DNA of 64,000 nt, taken from the NCBI RefSeq assembly GCF_040712315.1, contig NC_134019.1:32942373-33006372 (forward strand), in the 5' to 3' direction. Both the position numbers and the translations under genes were made by a program. Positions 23,106 through 35,060 of this stretch are shown piece by piece (the stretch's first letter is position 1; each line of letters begins with the position of its first letter). The notes under the pieces were generated by a model. That model was not told the DNA's origin. It did not search any database and worked only from the letters and a program-made list of their open reading frames with translations. The DNA is from Castanea sativa (taxonomy: Eukaryota > Streptophyta > Magnoliopsida > Fagales > Fagaceae).

Positions 23106-24041
23106 TGTAGAGAGGGGGAATTCCCGACCTATCACAAGCTGACACACCATGCTACCAAGTCCACAAAATACAACCAATTACAAAGTGCCACGTATTGCTG
23201 CTAGGTTTTGCCATCACTATTTAGATTCCAATAGAAATTTGTCAAGTGTCATTGAAATAAAGGCATGAAACTGCATCAGCATGCGTAAGCGATGACACAA
23301 GCAGCCCTGCACGTGTAAGCGATGACACAAGCAATCCAGCACGTGTAAGCGATGACATAAGCGGACCAATCAGGCTGTGACAAGTGTCACCAATCAGACT
23401 CCGCCACGTGTCGCTCACCCACCCCTAAACTCCTATAAATAGAAGCCTTCCTAAGACATTTAGGAGGACAAAGAAAAGGAAGAAGATATCTTGAGTTCAG
23501 AAATCCAGAAGCTCTACCGGAATCAAACTCCAAAGCCTTCAAGAATTTCAAGAACTTCAACCTCGAGTACAGACAACATTCGAAGCAAAATCATCCAAAC
23601 TACTCGTCCAGATCTCAAAGTTCACTGGAATTAAGCTCAAAAGCCTCCAGAAACCTCAACAAACCATAAATCAACGAAGCTCTACGGAATCAAGCCTCTA
23701 AAGCACCGAAAAATTTCCACCACAAACCTTCAAACACGAAGAACACACGAAGAACACGAAGAACAAAGAATTTCTAACAAGTTTATAGCCAGAGATTCAT
23801 TGTAATTCCGTTTCAAAGATCTTCGATCTATTCCTCAGCTAAATTGAAGAATATCTTATGTTCAATTCAAAATCACATTACCACAATTCCAATCAATAAA
23901 TCTTTCAAGGAGATCGAATTAGAGGATCACTCTTTTGTAATTACAGAGAATTGTACCACATATTTATCAATACAAATTCGTATTTGTGAAACTATTTTAC
24001 TTGTTTGATTTATTTCGAACTAAGAAATTTAGTCGTCTACA
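23106..24041 (+). repeat. 3' LTR of the Tat element
   Basis: 936 bp, the same length as the left copy, with the same three 30-bp repeats and TATA box. It is preceded by the polypurine stretch GAAGGGG (23095-23101) and followed by TTTAG at 24042-24046. Confidence 0.93.
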
Positions 24042-24046
24042 TTTAG

Positions 24047-27000
24047 TTACAACTTTTATTTAGTTTCCTGCTTGCTCTGTTTTTGTTGTTAGGTGTTACA
24101 GCTTTTAGGTACTGGTGTTTGTTGTTTGTCTAGTTTGTTTCTTTAATAAATTCAACTGTTCATTAAAAAAAAAAAAAATCTGTGATTTTACTTGAGGACC
24201 TTGACCATTTTTGCATACTTATTTTCTACATTGCCAAATAAAGAACAAACTACAAAGAAAGTGTGAATTTAAACCTGAATTCTGTTGCAGCCTGCAGTTA
24301 ATGTTCTAACTAAAGTAACTTTTTTTTTTAGATTGCATTGCTCATATGGTTTTGCATTTTTCCATTTAGTGCTTTTTTTTTTCTTTAATGTAGTTCAATT
24401 ATTTAGAACTTCTAGATTTGATGGAAAACGTAAGAATATGCAACATTTGAGAAGTTTCTATGCGCTATGCAATCCTATCCTTTTTTTCCCCCTATTTGGG
24501 GCTCAATTGTATATTTTCTTTCTGCTTATCATTAAGATATTAAATTTACTGAAAAACAGATTTAGGTTTTTCAAGTTCAACTCTTAGAGATGAAAATGCT
24601 TTAGATCTTTCCAGCCAAGCTAAATCTTGTAATGGTTAGTATGGTAAAATGTTGAGAGGTCCTATTAGTCTGAAGGTTTATCTTTGTTGTTTCTTTTTAC
24701 TTTTTATGTTTGAAGTGTTTGCATGAATTCAAAATCTCTGAGGCAATACCATGGGAGTGTTATTTTGTGGATCTCCTACTTTAGTGATCGATGTTTTGGT
24801 GAATATTCTTGGATGGGAGGATGGTACAAGGTTGATGAGTTAAAGTGCTACCTTTTCATAATAGCTCAGTAGTATTGAACTCTCTTGTTTTCTTTGAAAA
24901 TGTCTTAAACCAATTTCCCTTTTCATTCAATTGCTTAAAAAATACATTATATATATATATATATATATATATATTTGATACCTAGTTTCCGCTTCAAAAG
25001 CTAAGATGGGAGGTAAATAGTAGACTCTTCTACGATGGCACATACAAAATTTTTTTTTATTATTTGCTATCACTTATGATTTAGAGATTTAAATAGTTTA
25101 TATACAAATTAATTGTTTCAAACCTTTATTTGGGCCTTTTTGTCAAGGAATGTGGATTGTAGAGAAGTCATTAAAGGACTAGAACCTATGTCAAGGTAAT
25201 CAAGAGGTACTCTACATTAAAAAGGTAGGTAATTCATTTAATTACATTTGGAAAGGCATCTTTGAAAGTGCACCTTGCTCTTAATGTTCTAAAAATTATA
25301 TAAAATTTTCCGCTCACATATTAAGAAAATGAGTTGATTTTTAATCAAAATGACGTTCTTTGGTTAGCTTAGTTGACAAAAAAGAAACAGGTGTTTGTTG
25401 AGATTTTGGTTTAGTTTAATACCAAGTGATTTGCACTTGAAAAGAGTTTGGAATGGGATATTCAAAGAGCTAAACAATAATTTTAGAGGTTCTAAAAGCT
25501 CTAAATTTGGAATGGGCTGCCAAAGGAAGGTATTTGCAGTTGAGAAGAATTGAGATTATGGAGTCTGTTCATAAGACTACTCAGGTAGCAAACCCAATAA
25601 CAAGTGTTTAATTAAGATAAGGAGTTAAAGATTGGCTTGTTCATTTATTTAGTTTATTTTGTTTGCTTTAATATGTATTAGAATATGTTTCCTAATCATA
25701 GTAGTTATGGTTTTTTTTCCCTATGTAAATTGGGGAGGGGGTTGGAACCCCAATACTAGTCATTGTAAGAGGTGTTGGAACCACTAGAGTATCCCTTCAA
25801 CCCCTAAGATTCGTGATTGATTATTTAATATATGCTGTCCAAAAACCTTTGATTAGGATTCGTGGAAGAATTTTATTTATATATGATTAGTTGTAATATA
25901 AAATCACATGCTTCTATTTACTCGTTACTTTTTTGTTAATTAGAAATATTTGAATTAATGAAGGATGGACAGGGCTACAACTTCATCATTGTTATGATTG
26001 CAACTGTACTTGCAGATAAAAGTTGTTCGTCCCTTTAGTTCATTTTCGTGCTTAAAAATGATCTTTCTTTCTTTTAGGTTCCTCTGCTCGCATCTGATAT
26101 AGCATTCTCTAAAGCTCAAACTAAATCCTCAAAGTAGTTTCGAGTCATGTTGCCATTGGAATATAATATTATAACTGGGAAACTAATATGATCAGTCAGG
26201 TCTATGTACGATCAAGAGAGCCTATTGGCTTCTCCATAATAAATACTTAGATGGAAGGAGCATAATTCAGAGATATAGTTCTTAGATGTAGGCTTCCCTA
26301 TGAAAGATTTAACTCCCTTTCAAAGCCATTATATTTCCTGTGTTCTTAAATGATGGTTTTTTTTAGTGAGAAGGGAGTTAGCAATTAGGAATCTCATTAT
26401 TGATGTTTCTTGCCCTTTTATGTGCTACAGAAGAGGAATGCCTAGACGACCTATCTATTGCCAATGACTTAGCTCGTGCATTGTGGTTCATATCACCACT
26501 CCATTAGAACTTAGTTCCTAGAGCCAAAGTCAGGTCTAAATTAAGTATCTTCTTGGCTGGAAAGAGTGTATCAGTCACAGGACCAGTGCAATCACTTCAT
26601 TGTCATCTTTGCCAACACTCTTTGGGCTATTTTAATACATAGAAACAAAGGTAGTGCATGAAGGAATAAGTGTTAATGCTAGCTTCTAATGTCCAAAGTC
26701 ATAGTGCTTACCTTTCTTCTATTTGTAGGGATGCAGCAAACACATGGAAGTGGACACTGCATTTAAAGCATCTGATGTACTTATCAGCAGATTTCTTGGA
26801 AGTATAGCACATGATCATATATTGGAGGAGTGGATCTCTCCCACTTTTCATGATATGTCTATATGTTGGTGTAAAACCTGTAAAACCTATAGAGAAATTG
26901 GTAAATAAAATTATTGTTGGATGCTTTGTACGGTTCTATGTATTATATGAGGCATGTATGAAGATGTAAAGATAAAGGTTTAGCTCCATTTGATATTTCA

Positions 27001-27144
27001 TTATTAGAAACTCATGTGATGGGAGCAATTTCTTGAGTCAGTATTTTGGGGAAAAGATGGCAGTTTACTGAGATTATCTAAGTGCATTGGTTGAATGGGT
27101 CTGTAGCCCCTATCTTTCAATGGGATGTCATGAACCGTGTAGTT

Positions 27145-27216
<72 letters not shown>

Positions 27217-27240
27217 TTTTAGTAAAAAAAGTTTATATTA
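24047..27240. other. non-coding stretch with decayed retroelement debris
   Basis: No intact gene. 24100-24178 ends AATAAATTCAACTGTTCATT plus an A-run, which looks like the polyadenylated 3' end of a non-LTR element. Positions 26540-26660 translate to a short LINE-like string (NTLWAILIHRNK). (TA)n runs lie at about 24950-24975 and 27148-27212. I recognise nothing else. Confidence 0.45.
27148..27212. repeat. (TA)n microsatellite
   Basis: About 32 TA units without interruption. Confidence 0.95.
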
Positions 27241-27254
27241 TGTCAAAGTAATTT

Positions 27255-27566
27255 CCAAATGTATGGAACTTGGTAGTGGTGTCCATGATGTGGTTATTGT
27301 CGAATGAGTGTAACAACCGGATTTTTGAGGAGTGCATGATATCTATTGAGAAATTGAAGTGCTTGCTACTTCGTACTTTGTTTGAATGATCTCAAGCATG
27401 GAGTTTTACTAATTGTACTTCCATTTTTTATTTTTTATTTTCTCTTAGATCTTCTATTTGATTTGCATGAACTTCTTCATGGTGATTTATGCTCATCATT
27501 GTGAACATAGTGCAATTCCTTCCATTTGCAATATAATCTTGATTACTTAAAAAAAAAAAAAAAAAA
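27255..27566 (+). mobile_element. LINE (L1-type) 3' end with poly-A tail, plus strand
   Basis: Translation of about 27264-27420 gives WNLVVVSMMWLLSNECNNRI and IEKLKCLLLRTLFE with one stop. This matches the end of plant L1 reverse-transcriptase ORFs after the zf-RVT domain (pattern: W...RN.R.FE...... L..L...TL..W). It is followed by about 130 bp of 3' UTR and an A-run at 27549-27566. It is a dead, 5'-truncated copy. Confidence 0.65.
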
Positions 27567-27664
27567 CTAAATATATTTGAAATAGTAAGGTGGAGATTGA
27601 GACAGTAGGTTCAAGACTCGTTGGATATGGGTGGAAATAAATAAATATATATTTGACACATGTT

Positions 27665-28330
27665 GACTATTTTTTATTTTTATTTTTTATAGGTAATAAG
27701 AATACTATTATTGATGGAAAAACAAGAAAGAAACATACACTGTTCATGAGGATGAACATGGAAAAGCACAAACAAAAAACAAAGAGAAGAGAAATTGAGG
27801 CCAAGGTAATAGAAGAAAAAAAACTATAAAAGAGAAGAACAATCTATAAAAGCCCAGCACTGACCACCATTTAAAAAGACTACGTTGACACAAGTCATTT
27901 AACTCAACCAACGACTTCTCAAAATCTTCAAAAGAACGATGATTATGTTCTATCCAAATAGTCCATATCAAACAGTTTGGAATGAAATACCAAATATTTT
28001 AATTATGATTCCTAAGCCAGTGATTCCAACAAAATGATAACTCTGCCATCGAGCTAGGCAAGACCCACTAAATACGAAAAGTCTAGAGCGTAAGCACCCT
28101 TAAGGAGTGCACTACAGGATAATGAAGGAACAAATGATCCATAGATTCCCCATTGCAACAGCACATGCAATACCGATTTGCCAAAGAACAACCCTTAAGC
28201 ATGAGATTATCCAAAGTAAGAATGCAATCATGAGCTACTGTCCAACAAAAAAAGAAAGAAAAAAAAGCCATCCGTTTGGGAACCTTTGCATACCAAATGT
28301 CCTTCCAAGAGAAAATAGAGTTAGAGCTGC
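27665..28330 (-). mobile_element. LINE (L1-type) 3' fragment, minus strand
   Basis: On the minus strand, the region from about 28328 encodes a zf-RVT-like domain (WKDIWYAKVPKRMAFFSF, ILTLDNLMLKGCSLANRY, then C-C-NGESMDHLFLHYP). After a gap, the characteristic C-terminus MIWTIWIEHNHRSFEDFEKS lies at 27971 downward. The T-rich stretch at 27665-27690 would be the A-rich tail. It lacks the RT core and endonuclease and carries stops, so it is a 5'-truncated fossil. Confidence 0.7.
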
Positions 28331-28575
28331 CATAAGTATATTGTTAACATATATGTTAACTATTTCTTATTTTTATCATGAGCATCATATCAACTCTCTA
28401 CATTTCTAATTTTAATGCAACTTTGGTATTTAGAATATTTATTATGAGGTTTTGGAAAAGCTCGAACAAGTCCAGTTGTCGAGGAACAATGATAGTTTTG
28501 AGATGGATGTGAAAAGCAGTTCAAAGTAGTATTCTTTTAGCTGTATAAATGCTCAATGAATCCCCAGATGAGAGG
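28331..28575. other. short spacer before the solo LTR
   Basis: AT-rich, with no recognised feature. Confidence 0.4.
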
Positions 28576-30005
28576 TGTTGGGGTTTATGCCCTAAAATCC
28601 AATTTATAGGCATGTCATAAATAATTAAATTGTTTAATTATATAAAACTATTTATAAATAAACTAATGAGACATTATCTTAGTCCATGAGATGCATAGTA
28701 TGTGATTTCTGTGAAAAGTCACAGAAGATATAAATCACAAGTTCTTTGTAAACTCAGTAGTTTAGTTCGTAGTCGGTGATGAAATTGAGCATTTCATCTG
28801 CGAAGACTATAACATATCAACTAAGATAATTTGTCTTGATCATGGAAATGGAGATTTCTAGTTGGTATGTTGATATGTTTTAAGAGTTAAGACATATTAG
28901 ACTGGACCGCTGTGAGATTTATTATTCTCCTAACAACTGTCAAATGAACAATAAATCTCACGACCTCTATTTACATCAACTCTAAATCCTGAGAGAATAA
29001 TGGACCTAATCATGAGATGTAGGTTGCTTTGATATATCAGGAGTGAGATCTATTAGTTACGATCAAAACCTTAGTATGTTGGGCAGCCACATTTAGTGTT
29101 GATGGAAAATATATTCTCAAGGCGGAATTCATAGTCTCTTAACGAAGATACAAAATATTCCCTTGAGATAAGTTTAATGAGTTTGGTTATTCAGAGAGTT
29201 GGACCCAACCACTTTAGTAAGGAGTTGCTAAAGTATATATTTATGGAATTGGATTTCATAAATATATAATGAATAACTTAAAGGATTAAACTGGGTACTC
29301 AAGGATTAAGATGTAGTAATTTACAAAGTGACAATTTACATCCATGACTTTGTATTACTACGAATATTTTATGAAGGGGTTGCATGTACAATAAAGTCTT
29401 GAGATATAATTTATAAATAAGACTTAGAGTGTAACTATATTTATATAGTGGTATTAAATATAGTTAATGGTAACTTTGGACTTGTCAAGAGTTGACAGAA
29501 AAGCCCAAGACCCATTAGAGCTAGTGTCTTATTGGTCCATTTTGGTCCCACTCCAAGCCACACATAAGAGCCCAATTGGATTGGCCCAAAAAGGTTAGCC
29601 CAATTAGATAATCAGTTATATATAAGGAGAGAAACATATAGAATTTGATAATATAGTAGAAAGGTTTTCATGAGACCTTTTCATAAGTGTTTTCATACAC
29701 GGAATGAAATGATTTGTATATGAGTGTTGGACACTCTTCTATTCTCTCTTTGATGGAAACTGATTGAGAGACCACATATCTTGGGCATTAAGTGGAATTG
29801 GAGTGAAGATTAAAAGTATTCCCAAGTGCTTCTGATTTTCGGATTTGAATTTCATCGAGCCAAGCTATGCTTTATTGTTTTCTAATTTTGAAACTTACAT
29901 AGTACATGTTATCAATTGCAAATGAAGTAGATCTGTTAATTTTTTTTTTTGCTGCGCATGTTTGCATGAGATACAAATTTGTATTTTCCATGCATTTTTC
30001 CGACA
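28576..30005 (+). repeat. solo LTR, copia-type
   Basis: The block starts TGTTGGGGTTTATGCCCTAA and ends CATTTTTCCGACA, giving the TG...CA ends of an LTR of 1430 bp. TTATATATAAGG at 29617-29628 is a likely TATA box. Flanks are AGAGG (28571-28575) and AGGGG (30006-30010), a five-base duplication with one mismatch. No primer-binding site or polypurine tract adjoins it, so it appears to be a solo LTR left by recombination. Confidence 0.7.
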
Positions 30006-31505
30006 AGGGGTTGCTAGGTAAATTCCTAGGCATTGTTTAAGTCAATATGGCTAGTTCAGATGTTCTTACAATTGTGATATATTACCCAAGGCTACCTAGT
30101 ATATATGCATTTGTGATCGTTTAAAAGCAAACCAAAAGTGCACATGCTTTATTATTCAAGTTATTGTGTTATCCATTGCATCGAGATAGCTCTCAAATTT
30201 TTTGTAATGTTTTTTTAGATGGTGTGGACAGTGTAACTGGACTTTATAAATTATAGATTTTTCATCATTTTTCATATGATTATTACTAGTTTGTTCTTTC
30301 AAAAGCTATTAATATGGGTCATTTATCTCTTGTTGATCCTTTGCACATAAATTTATGTATAACCCAATTAACTGCCAGGAGTTCCAGAAGGTAATGCTGA
30401 AAGTCTTTAATTGGGAACTACATTATGGGGAATTTATCTTGTAGCAACTAAAGTGATGATTGGTGGTACCAGGAGATTTAATGGGTATTTTATTTGGAGA
30501 AAAAGATGTTTGGATCAATTATAGTATGAGATTAGTCAGTTTTGGGATTTTCATGTACTTCTTGCTAGAGAATATGGATCAATTGATTGATTTTTCAAAT
30601 ATATGGAAACAAAGTGTGGGTTGGTATAGTTTTCGGAAATCGTCAAGCTGGAATTTCAATGCACTTGGAGGGTCTTCTATGCTTCTCTCTTCGAATTTTT
30701 TAAAAAAATATATCAATTTATGTTTCTAATTGATGAGCTTTTTCTCTTTTCATTCATGAGTGATTTAGTTCTTGCTTTTGGAGTTGCGTGTGCATTGTAA
30801 AACACTATATAGTGATTATGAATCCATGAGACATTCAAATGTTTCATTGCTTATATTTAAATGATGTAATTTTTTTAGGATAAACATTATTACATATCTT
30901 GAAAATCTAACTGTTGAATTCCATGTTCTTTATGTTCTTAATACATATGCTAAATATTGTGTCAATCGGATATTATTTACTATACGAACTATGAGCGTAT
31001 ATTTTATGCATAATTTTAAAATACAAAAATTTTCAATTTAAACAACAAAAACTTTCAATTTAAACAATTTATTGATGACATAGCTATTGATCTTTAATTT
31101 TCTTCAAATTTGTAAGTATGAAGGATATAAGAAGAAGATATAATCCAATGGTAGATTTGTCAAAATTCACCTCTAATAAAAAGAAATTTAGTAAAGTTAT
31201 AGCCTTAGACTACATCCAATTTTTGTAGCTAAACTTTGTCAATTTTTTTATTAGAAAGTTGTACATGCACTTAGTGGGTCCTCGACTTATCTTGTGGGAT
31301 GAAAAAGTGTAATTTGTGTTAAAGCATATTGGCTTGAGTGTTGTGAATCATTTAAATCTATATTTGGATTGTTTTTCTTCTCCTTTTAGAATCTAGCCAT
31401 TATATCAAGGACTATGTGAAATGACATTAAATTATCATTACCTTGATTAAGTTTTCAGACAAGAAGACATGGATGGAAAATAGCCTTACAATTAATCAAT
31501 CAACC

Positions 31506-31508
<3 letters not shown>
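30006..31508. other. non-coding stretch
   Basis: AT-rich DNA with short chance frames only (longest about 89 codons at 30460). I recognise no domain or repeat boundary. Confidence 0.4.

Positions 31509-31565
<57 letters not shown>
31509..31565. repeat. (TA)n microsatellite
   Basis: About 28 TA units with one interruption. Confidence 0.95.
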
Positions 31566-31579
31566 CATATTATATCATA

Positions 31580-33640
31580 TTCTATATAAAAAAGCAAAAG
31601 CCTTTGCCTGCAATTAAGAAAGTGCTGCCATGTAGGAAAATTGCCCATCTAAATTTCTGCCACGTTCACAATTAAAAAGCGATAAATTATATTGTTTCAC
31701 AACGTTAATGCACCATGTGATAGCCTCTCAGTATAAAAAGAAAAATAATCAGTCAAAATACAATTAAAAGGCTTGCAATACTAAAAAAAAAAGGATACAG
31801 AGAGAGAAGGAGAGAGTTTTTCGTTCCCTCGCCAGACTTGGAGCACTGCTGCAAGCACATAGAGAAAGAAAAATCTTTGGGTATTAACACTGTTAGGCTA
31901 TATAGTTGTCACCATTAGATTGTCGTAATTGGCTTTGGTACGTTTTTCTCCATTTTTTTTTTTCAAATTTGGCTACGAAATATTACTTTTTATTGAGTTT
32001 TTTTTGTTGGATAGGTTTAGATTTGATTTTGGTTTTGATTTCTTTTTGTTTCGGGCTTTTGGGTCCTCTATGAAAATGTTTGTTTTCTCAATTTTTTTGA
32101 TTTTTTCCCCCTATTTTGGATTACAGAAATCACTAAGCCTTTCCCTATTTTCTAATATCCGCGTTCATGGTTTTTTTTTGAGGGGGGGGGGTTTGATTTG
32201 GAAAATTGGTTTTGCTGTTGATTCACCACCAATCTCCTCTTTCATAGGTAATTCTTTTCTCGTTTTTCTCTCTCTTTGGAGCACTGGCCATTTAGGTTTT
32301 TCTCTCTTACTCTTTGGGTTTTCATTTTTGTTAGATATTTAGGTTCCAATTGGTTCTTAATTTTTCCACTCCTTCTTAGAATTTTGATTTTAGGTTTTTT
32401 GGATTTCTTGATTTTATCTAATCAGAGAATGTTTCGTGACAACATAGCTAGTAAGAAATTTTTAAAATTTTCTCAATCTTTGCAAGCACCTCAGTGCGGG
32501 GAAACCTTCATATCTATTACCTACAAACTTTTGATTATTCATGCTTTCAGGAAAATGCATTCAATAAAAATATTCCTTTCAAGTTATGCTTTTTGACAAG
32601 CATTTAGGTCCTATGCATTTTAAAATATTAAAATTTTGGAAATTTTGGTAGGGTTCTCATGATGCAAAGATCCTTTCATTGAGCTTTAGCTTATCAAGTA
32701 AAAAGGAGGCTAATTTTGAAGAAGCTGCAGATATCCAGTCGTTCCTTACATTAGGGAGCCGTGATTGAATAGTCAATCTTTATGATGTCAATAGGCTTGC
32801 TACTTTCCTCCGTTTTTTTATTTTTATTTTGTTAATCTCTGCCCACTCACTAGGGTTTCTGTATTGCTGTTTATCTCTATGAGTTGTGGACTTCTTTCAT
32901 TGTAATTTTGGATGGCTCTTGCTTCAATTTGAATGAAATTTCCTGAATTTGTTGCAAACCTTGATGGATATTGCTTAATGAAAACTTATCTGTCTTATAT
33001 ATGTGACTTCAACTTTTTTTTTTTAATCTAAGTTTTATATCAAGGTTAGCAATTTGAAACTGACTCAAAAAACAAATGAAATAAATATGACTCTAGCCTT
33101 ACTTTGTCTTGAAGATTTTTTTTATTTAAGTGTATATGATATATGCTTACACTAATGATTTTTTTTCATATAGCGGGCAATTTGTTTGTGTCTTTTTAAG
33201 ACATTTCAATGGGTAATATAATATTTTTGTCTTGGTTTGTGTCAAATTGTAATTTATAGGTCTTAATTTTATGTTTTCAGTTCGGCTGTAGTTGTTGCTT
33301 TGCAGATAACTTTTGTTTGCAGCATATATTTTTTGAAATTCATACATATATTTTTTTGTTTTGGTTGGAATCACTTAGGTTTTTCAAGTTAGAATGAAGT
33401 TGTGCAAGAATTTGATATATGATGAAATAAACATATAATACAACATTAAAGAAAGACAATAAACATATAGTAAGTAACTTTCTTTCTTTTTTATATTTTT
33501 GTGTCTAAAAGTTTTCCTTTTTACAAAACAGAAAAGAGGGATTTACATGATTTGGCCCTTATGGCCTATCACCTCTTTTCTAATTACAAAAGAACACAAA
33601 AATTTATATCCCAAAATAAGAAAGATAATTTTTTTTTTTT
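31580..33640 (+). other. gene-like AT-rich stretch behind a possible Helitron 5' end
   Basis: TCTATATAAAAAAGC at about 31580 and TGCCATGTAGG shortly after resemble plant Helitron 5' ends. Positions 31795-31880 look like a purine-rich leader (AGAGAGAGAAGGAGAGAG). A possible exon follows TTTTGGTAG at about 32649: it reads GSHDAKILSLSFSLSSKK and then 20 more residues to TGA (about 32765). I do not recognise this peptide. No full gene can be built, so this may be captured cargo or a decayed gene. Confidence 0.3.
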
Positions 33641-33762
33641 TTTTTTTTTTTACAACTTAAGCCAAAAGATTGGCTAAACAAAATAAAACTAAATAAAGAA
33701 AACAACAACAATAAAAAATAAAAATAAAAAGAGAAACAACTGCAGGTTCAACGGTGAGCAAC

Positions 33763-34302
33763 TTAAGGAGACCTTGGCACATAGGCATTTGTGTCATCCC
33801 CAGAGTCTTCTTGGGGATAATTCGGAGCCAAGTACTCCATCTCCTCCTCCTCCTCCTCATCATCCTCTTCTTCCTCCTCCTCGCCTTCATCATCCCCCAA
33901 GTCGGAGCCATTAGAGGAGCCCTTAGAAAAGCTGTCAGAAGAGTCTGCCTCCTGGGAGTCAGAGAGCCTTGAAGCACTAGACTCTGAGCTTGAATGACCA
34001 AGCCTTTGCCTTCTCCTACTGTGAGTAGGTGCATTCAAGAATGTAGCAGTTGCTGCCTCCTCAGCTTCCTCTTTGGTCTCTCAATCGAAGGTCTTCAGAG
34101 TTCTCCTCATCTTCGTCACTCTATTCAAAGAAGCAACCTCCTCAGGAATGAAGACTTGAGGAGGCAGAGGGTGAATGGGAAAAGGAAGAGGAGGATACAT
34201 AGGGCTTGGTGGTGGGGAAGAAGTATGCTCACTTAAAGCACTCTCAAAAGAGCTTGAGGAGTGCTGTGGGGAGTTAGAGCCATCAGAGGAAGAGTTTGAC
34301 AT
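33763..34302 (-). pseudogene. unrecognised serine/acid-rich protein, one internal stop
   Basis: Starting at ATG 34302 (MSNSSSDGSNSPQHSSSSFE), the minus strand encodes a Ser/Pro-rich segment, then FIPEEVASLNRVTKMRRTLK. A TGA at 34081-34083 interrupts, and the same frame continues ETKEEAEEAATATFLNAP, a Ser/Asp-rich part, a pure Glu/Asp run of about 16 residues and YLAPNYPQEDSGDDTNAY, ending before 33763. If the TGA were read through, the product would be about 179 residues. Biased composition can keep frames open by chance, but the consistent register across the stop argues for a former protein. No family is recognised. It may be cargo of the minus-strand Helitron whose 5' terminus is in the array to the right. 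Confidence 0.45.
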
Positions 34303-35060
34303 TTTTTTGAGTAATGGGAATGTGGTCCTATTTTGTAGATAGTATTTTAACGGCACATTTTTGAAATAACGAGACATTTTTTTTTAAACCAGCAAATGTA
34401 TTTTTACAAATAAACGTATATTTGTTTTAATTTTTTTTTTAATAAATGGATAAAGTAATTTGAAAACTATTAGGAGAGTGGTCCTGTTTTGCAGGCAATA
34501 TTTTAATGGGAGTTAAAGATATATTTTTACCGAGTTGCCCTTGCTTAAATGTAGATTGTAGGGGTATTTTGGAACATATATATATATATATATATAATTG
34601 TATAAAAACATGAACGTGGATTGGGTTTGGACTTTGGACGTGGTATATAAAATTTTATGAATTTGTTTTTTTATCCTCAAGTTTTAACTTCAGTTTTTTT
34701 AGTTGTAGTTATCCAAAAGTTTTGTTAAATATTTGAAAGTAGGGTTTTTTTAGGATAAACTTGAATTTTAAAATTTTATAAAGTTGTGTTTAACTTCAGT
34801 TTTTGAATTTAGCTGTAGTTATTTAAAAGTTTTGTTAAATATTTGAAAGTAGAGTTTTTTTTTTTGGATAAATTTGAAAGTGGGTTTTTTTTAGGGAAAA
34901 GGTTTTTTTTTTTTTTCTTTTTTTTGATAGAAGTTGAACGTGGGTTTGAATGTGGTATTTGAAATTTTTTGGATTAATTTTTTTGGATATGATTGATTTC
35001 TACTTTTTAGTATTTTTTTTTCTTCAAAATAAAATCAAAGAGATTTAAGGAAAAAAAAAC
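34303..35060. repeat. degenerate copies of the 728-bp repeat block
   Basis: 34480-34570 (GCAATATTTTAATGGGAGTTA, then GGGTATTTTGG) and 34920-35060 (TTTGAATGTGGTATTTGAAA, then CAAAGAGATTTAAGG) are diverged partial versions of the array unit that follows. (TA)n occurs near 34580-34597. Confidence 0.6.

Larger units (their letters stand above)
10249..24041 (+). mobile_element. Ty3/gypsy LTR retrotransposon, Tat-type, full-length but defective
   Basis: The element is bounded by 936-bp LTRs (10249-11184 and 23106-24041) that start TG and end CA, and is flanked by TTTAG on both sides (10244-10248, 24042-24046). Internal order is PBS, gag, protease, reverse transcriptase/RNase H, a second (archaeal-type) RNase H, integrase, then 5 kb of non-coding 3' sequence. 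A second RNase H and a long 3' non-coding part are typical of the Tat clade. By eye the LTRs differ at about 28 positions (about 3%), some 23 of them transitions. At least six in-frame stops, two frameshifts and a missing integrase core make it non-autonomous. Confidence 0.93.

Noticed and set aside
30460..30729. 89-codon frame
   Set aside because: No motif, no splice context and AT-rich surroundings; treated as chance.
33657..34034. Second minus-strand frame rich in Arg, overlapping the acidic frame
   Set aside because: It is the out-of-frame reading of the GAG/GAA-rich stretch; the acidic frame keeps register across the stop and is preferred.
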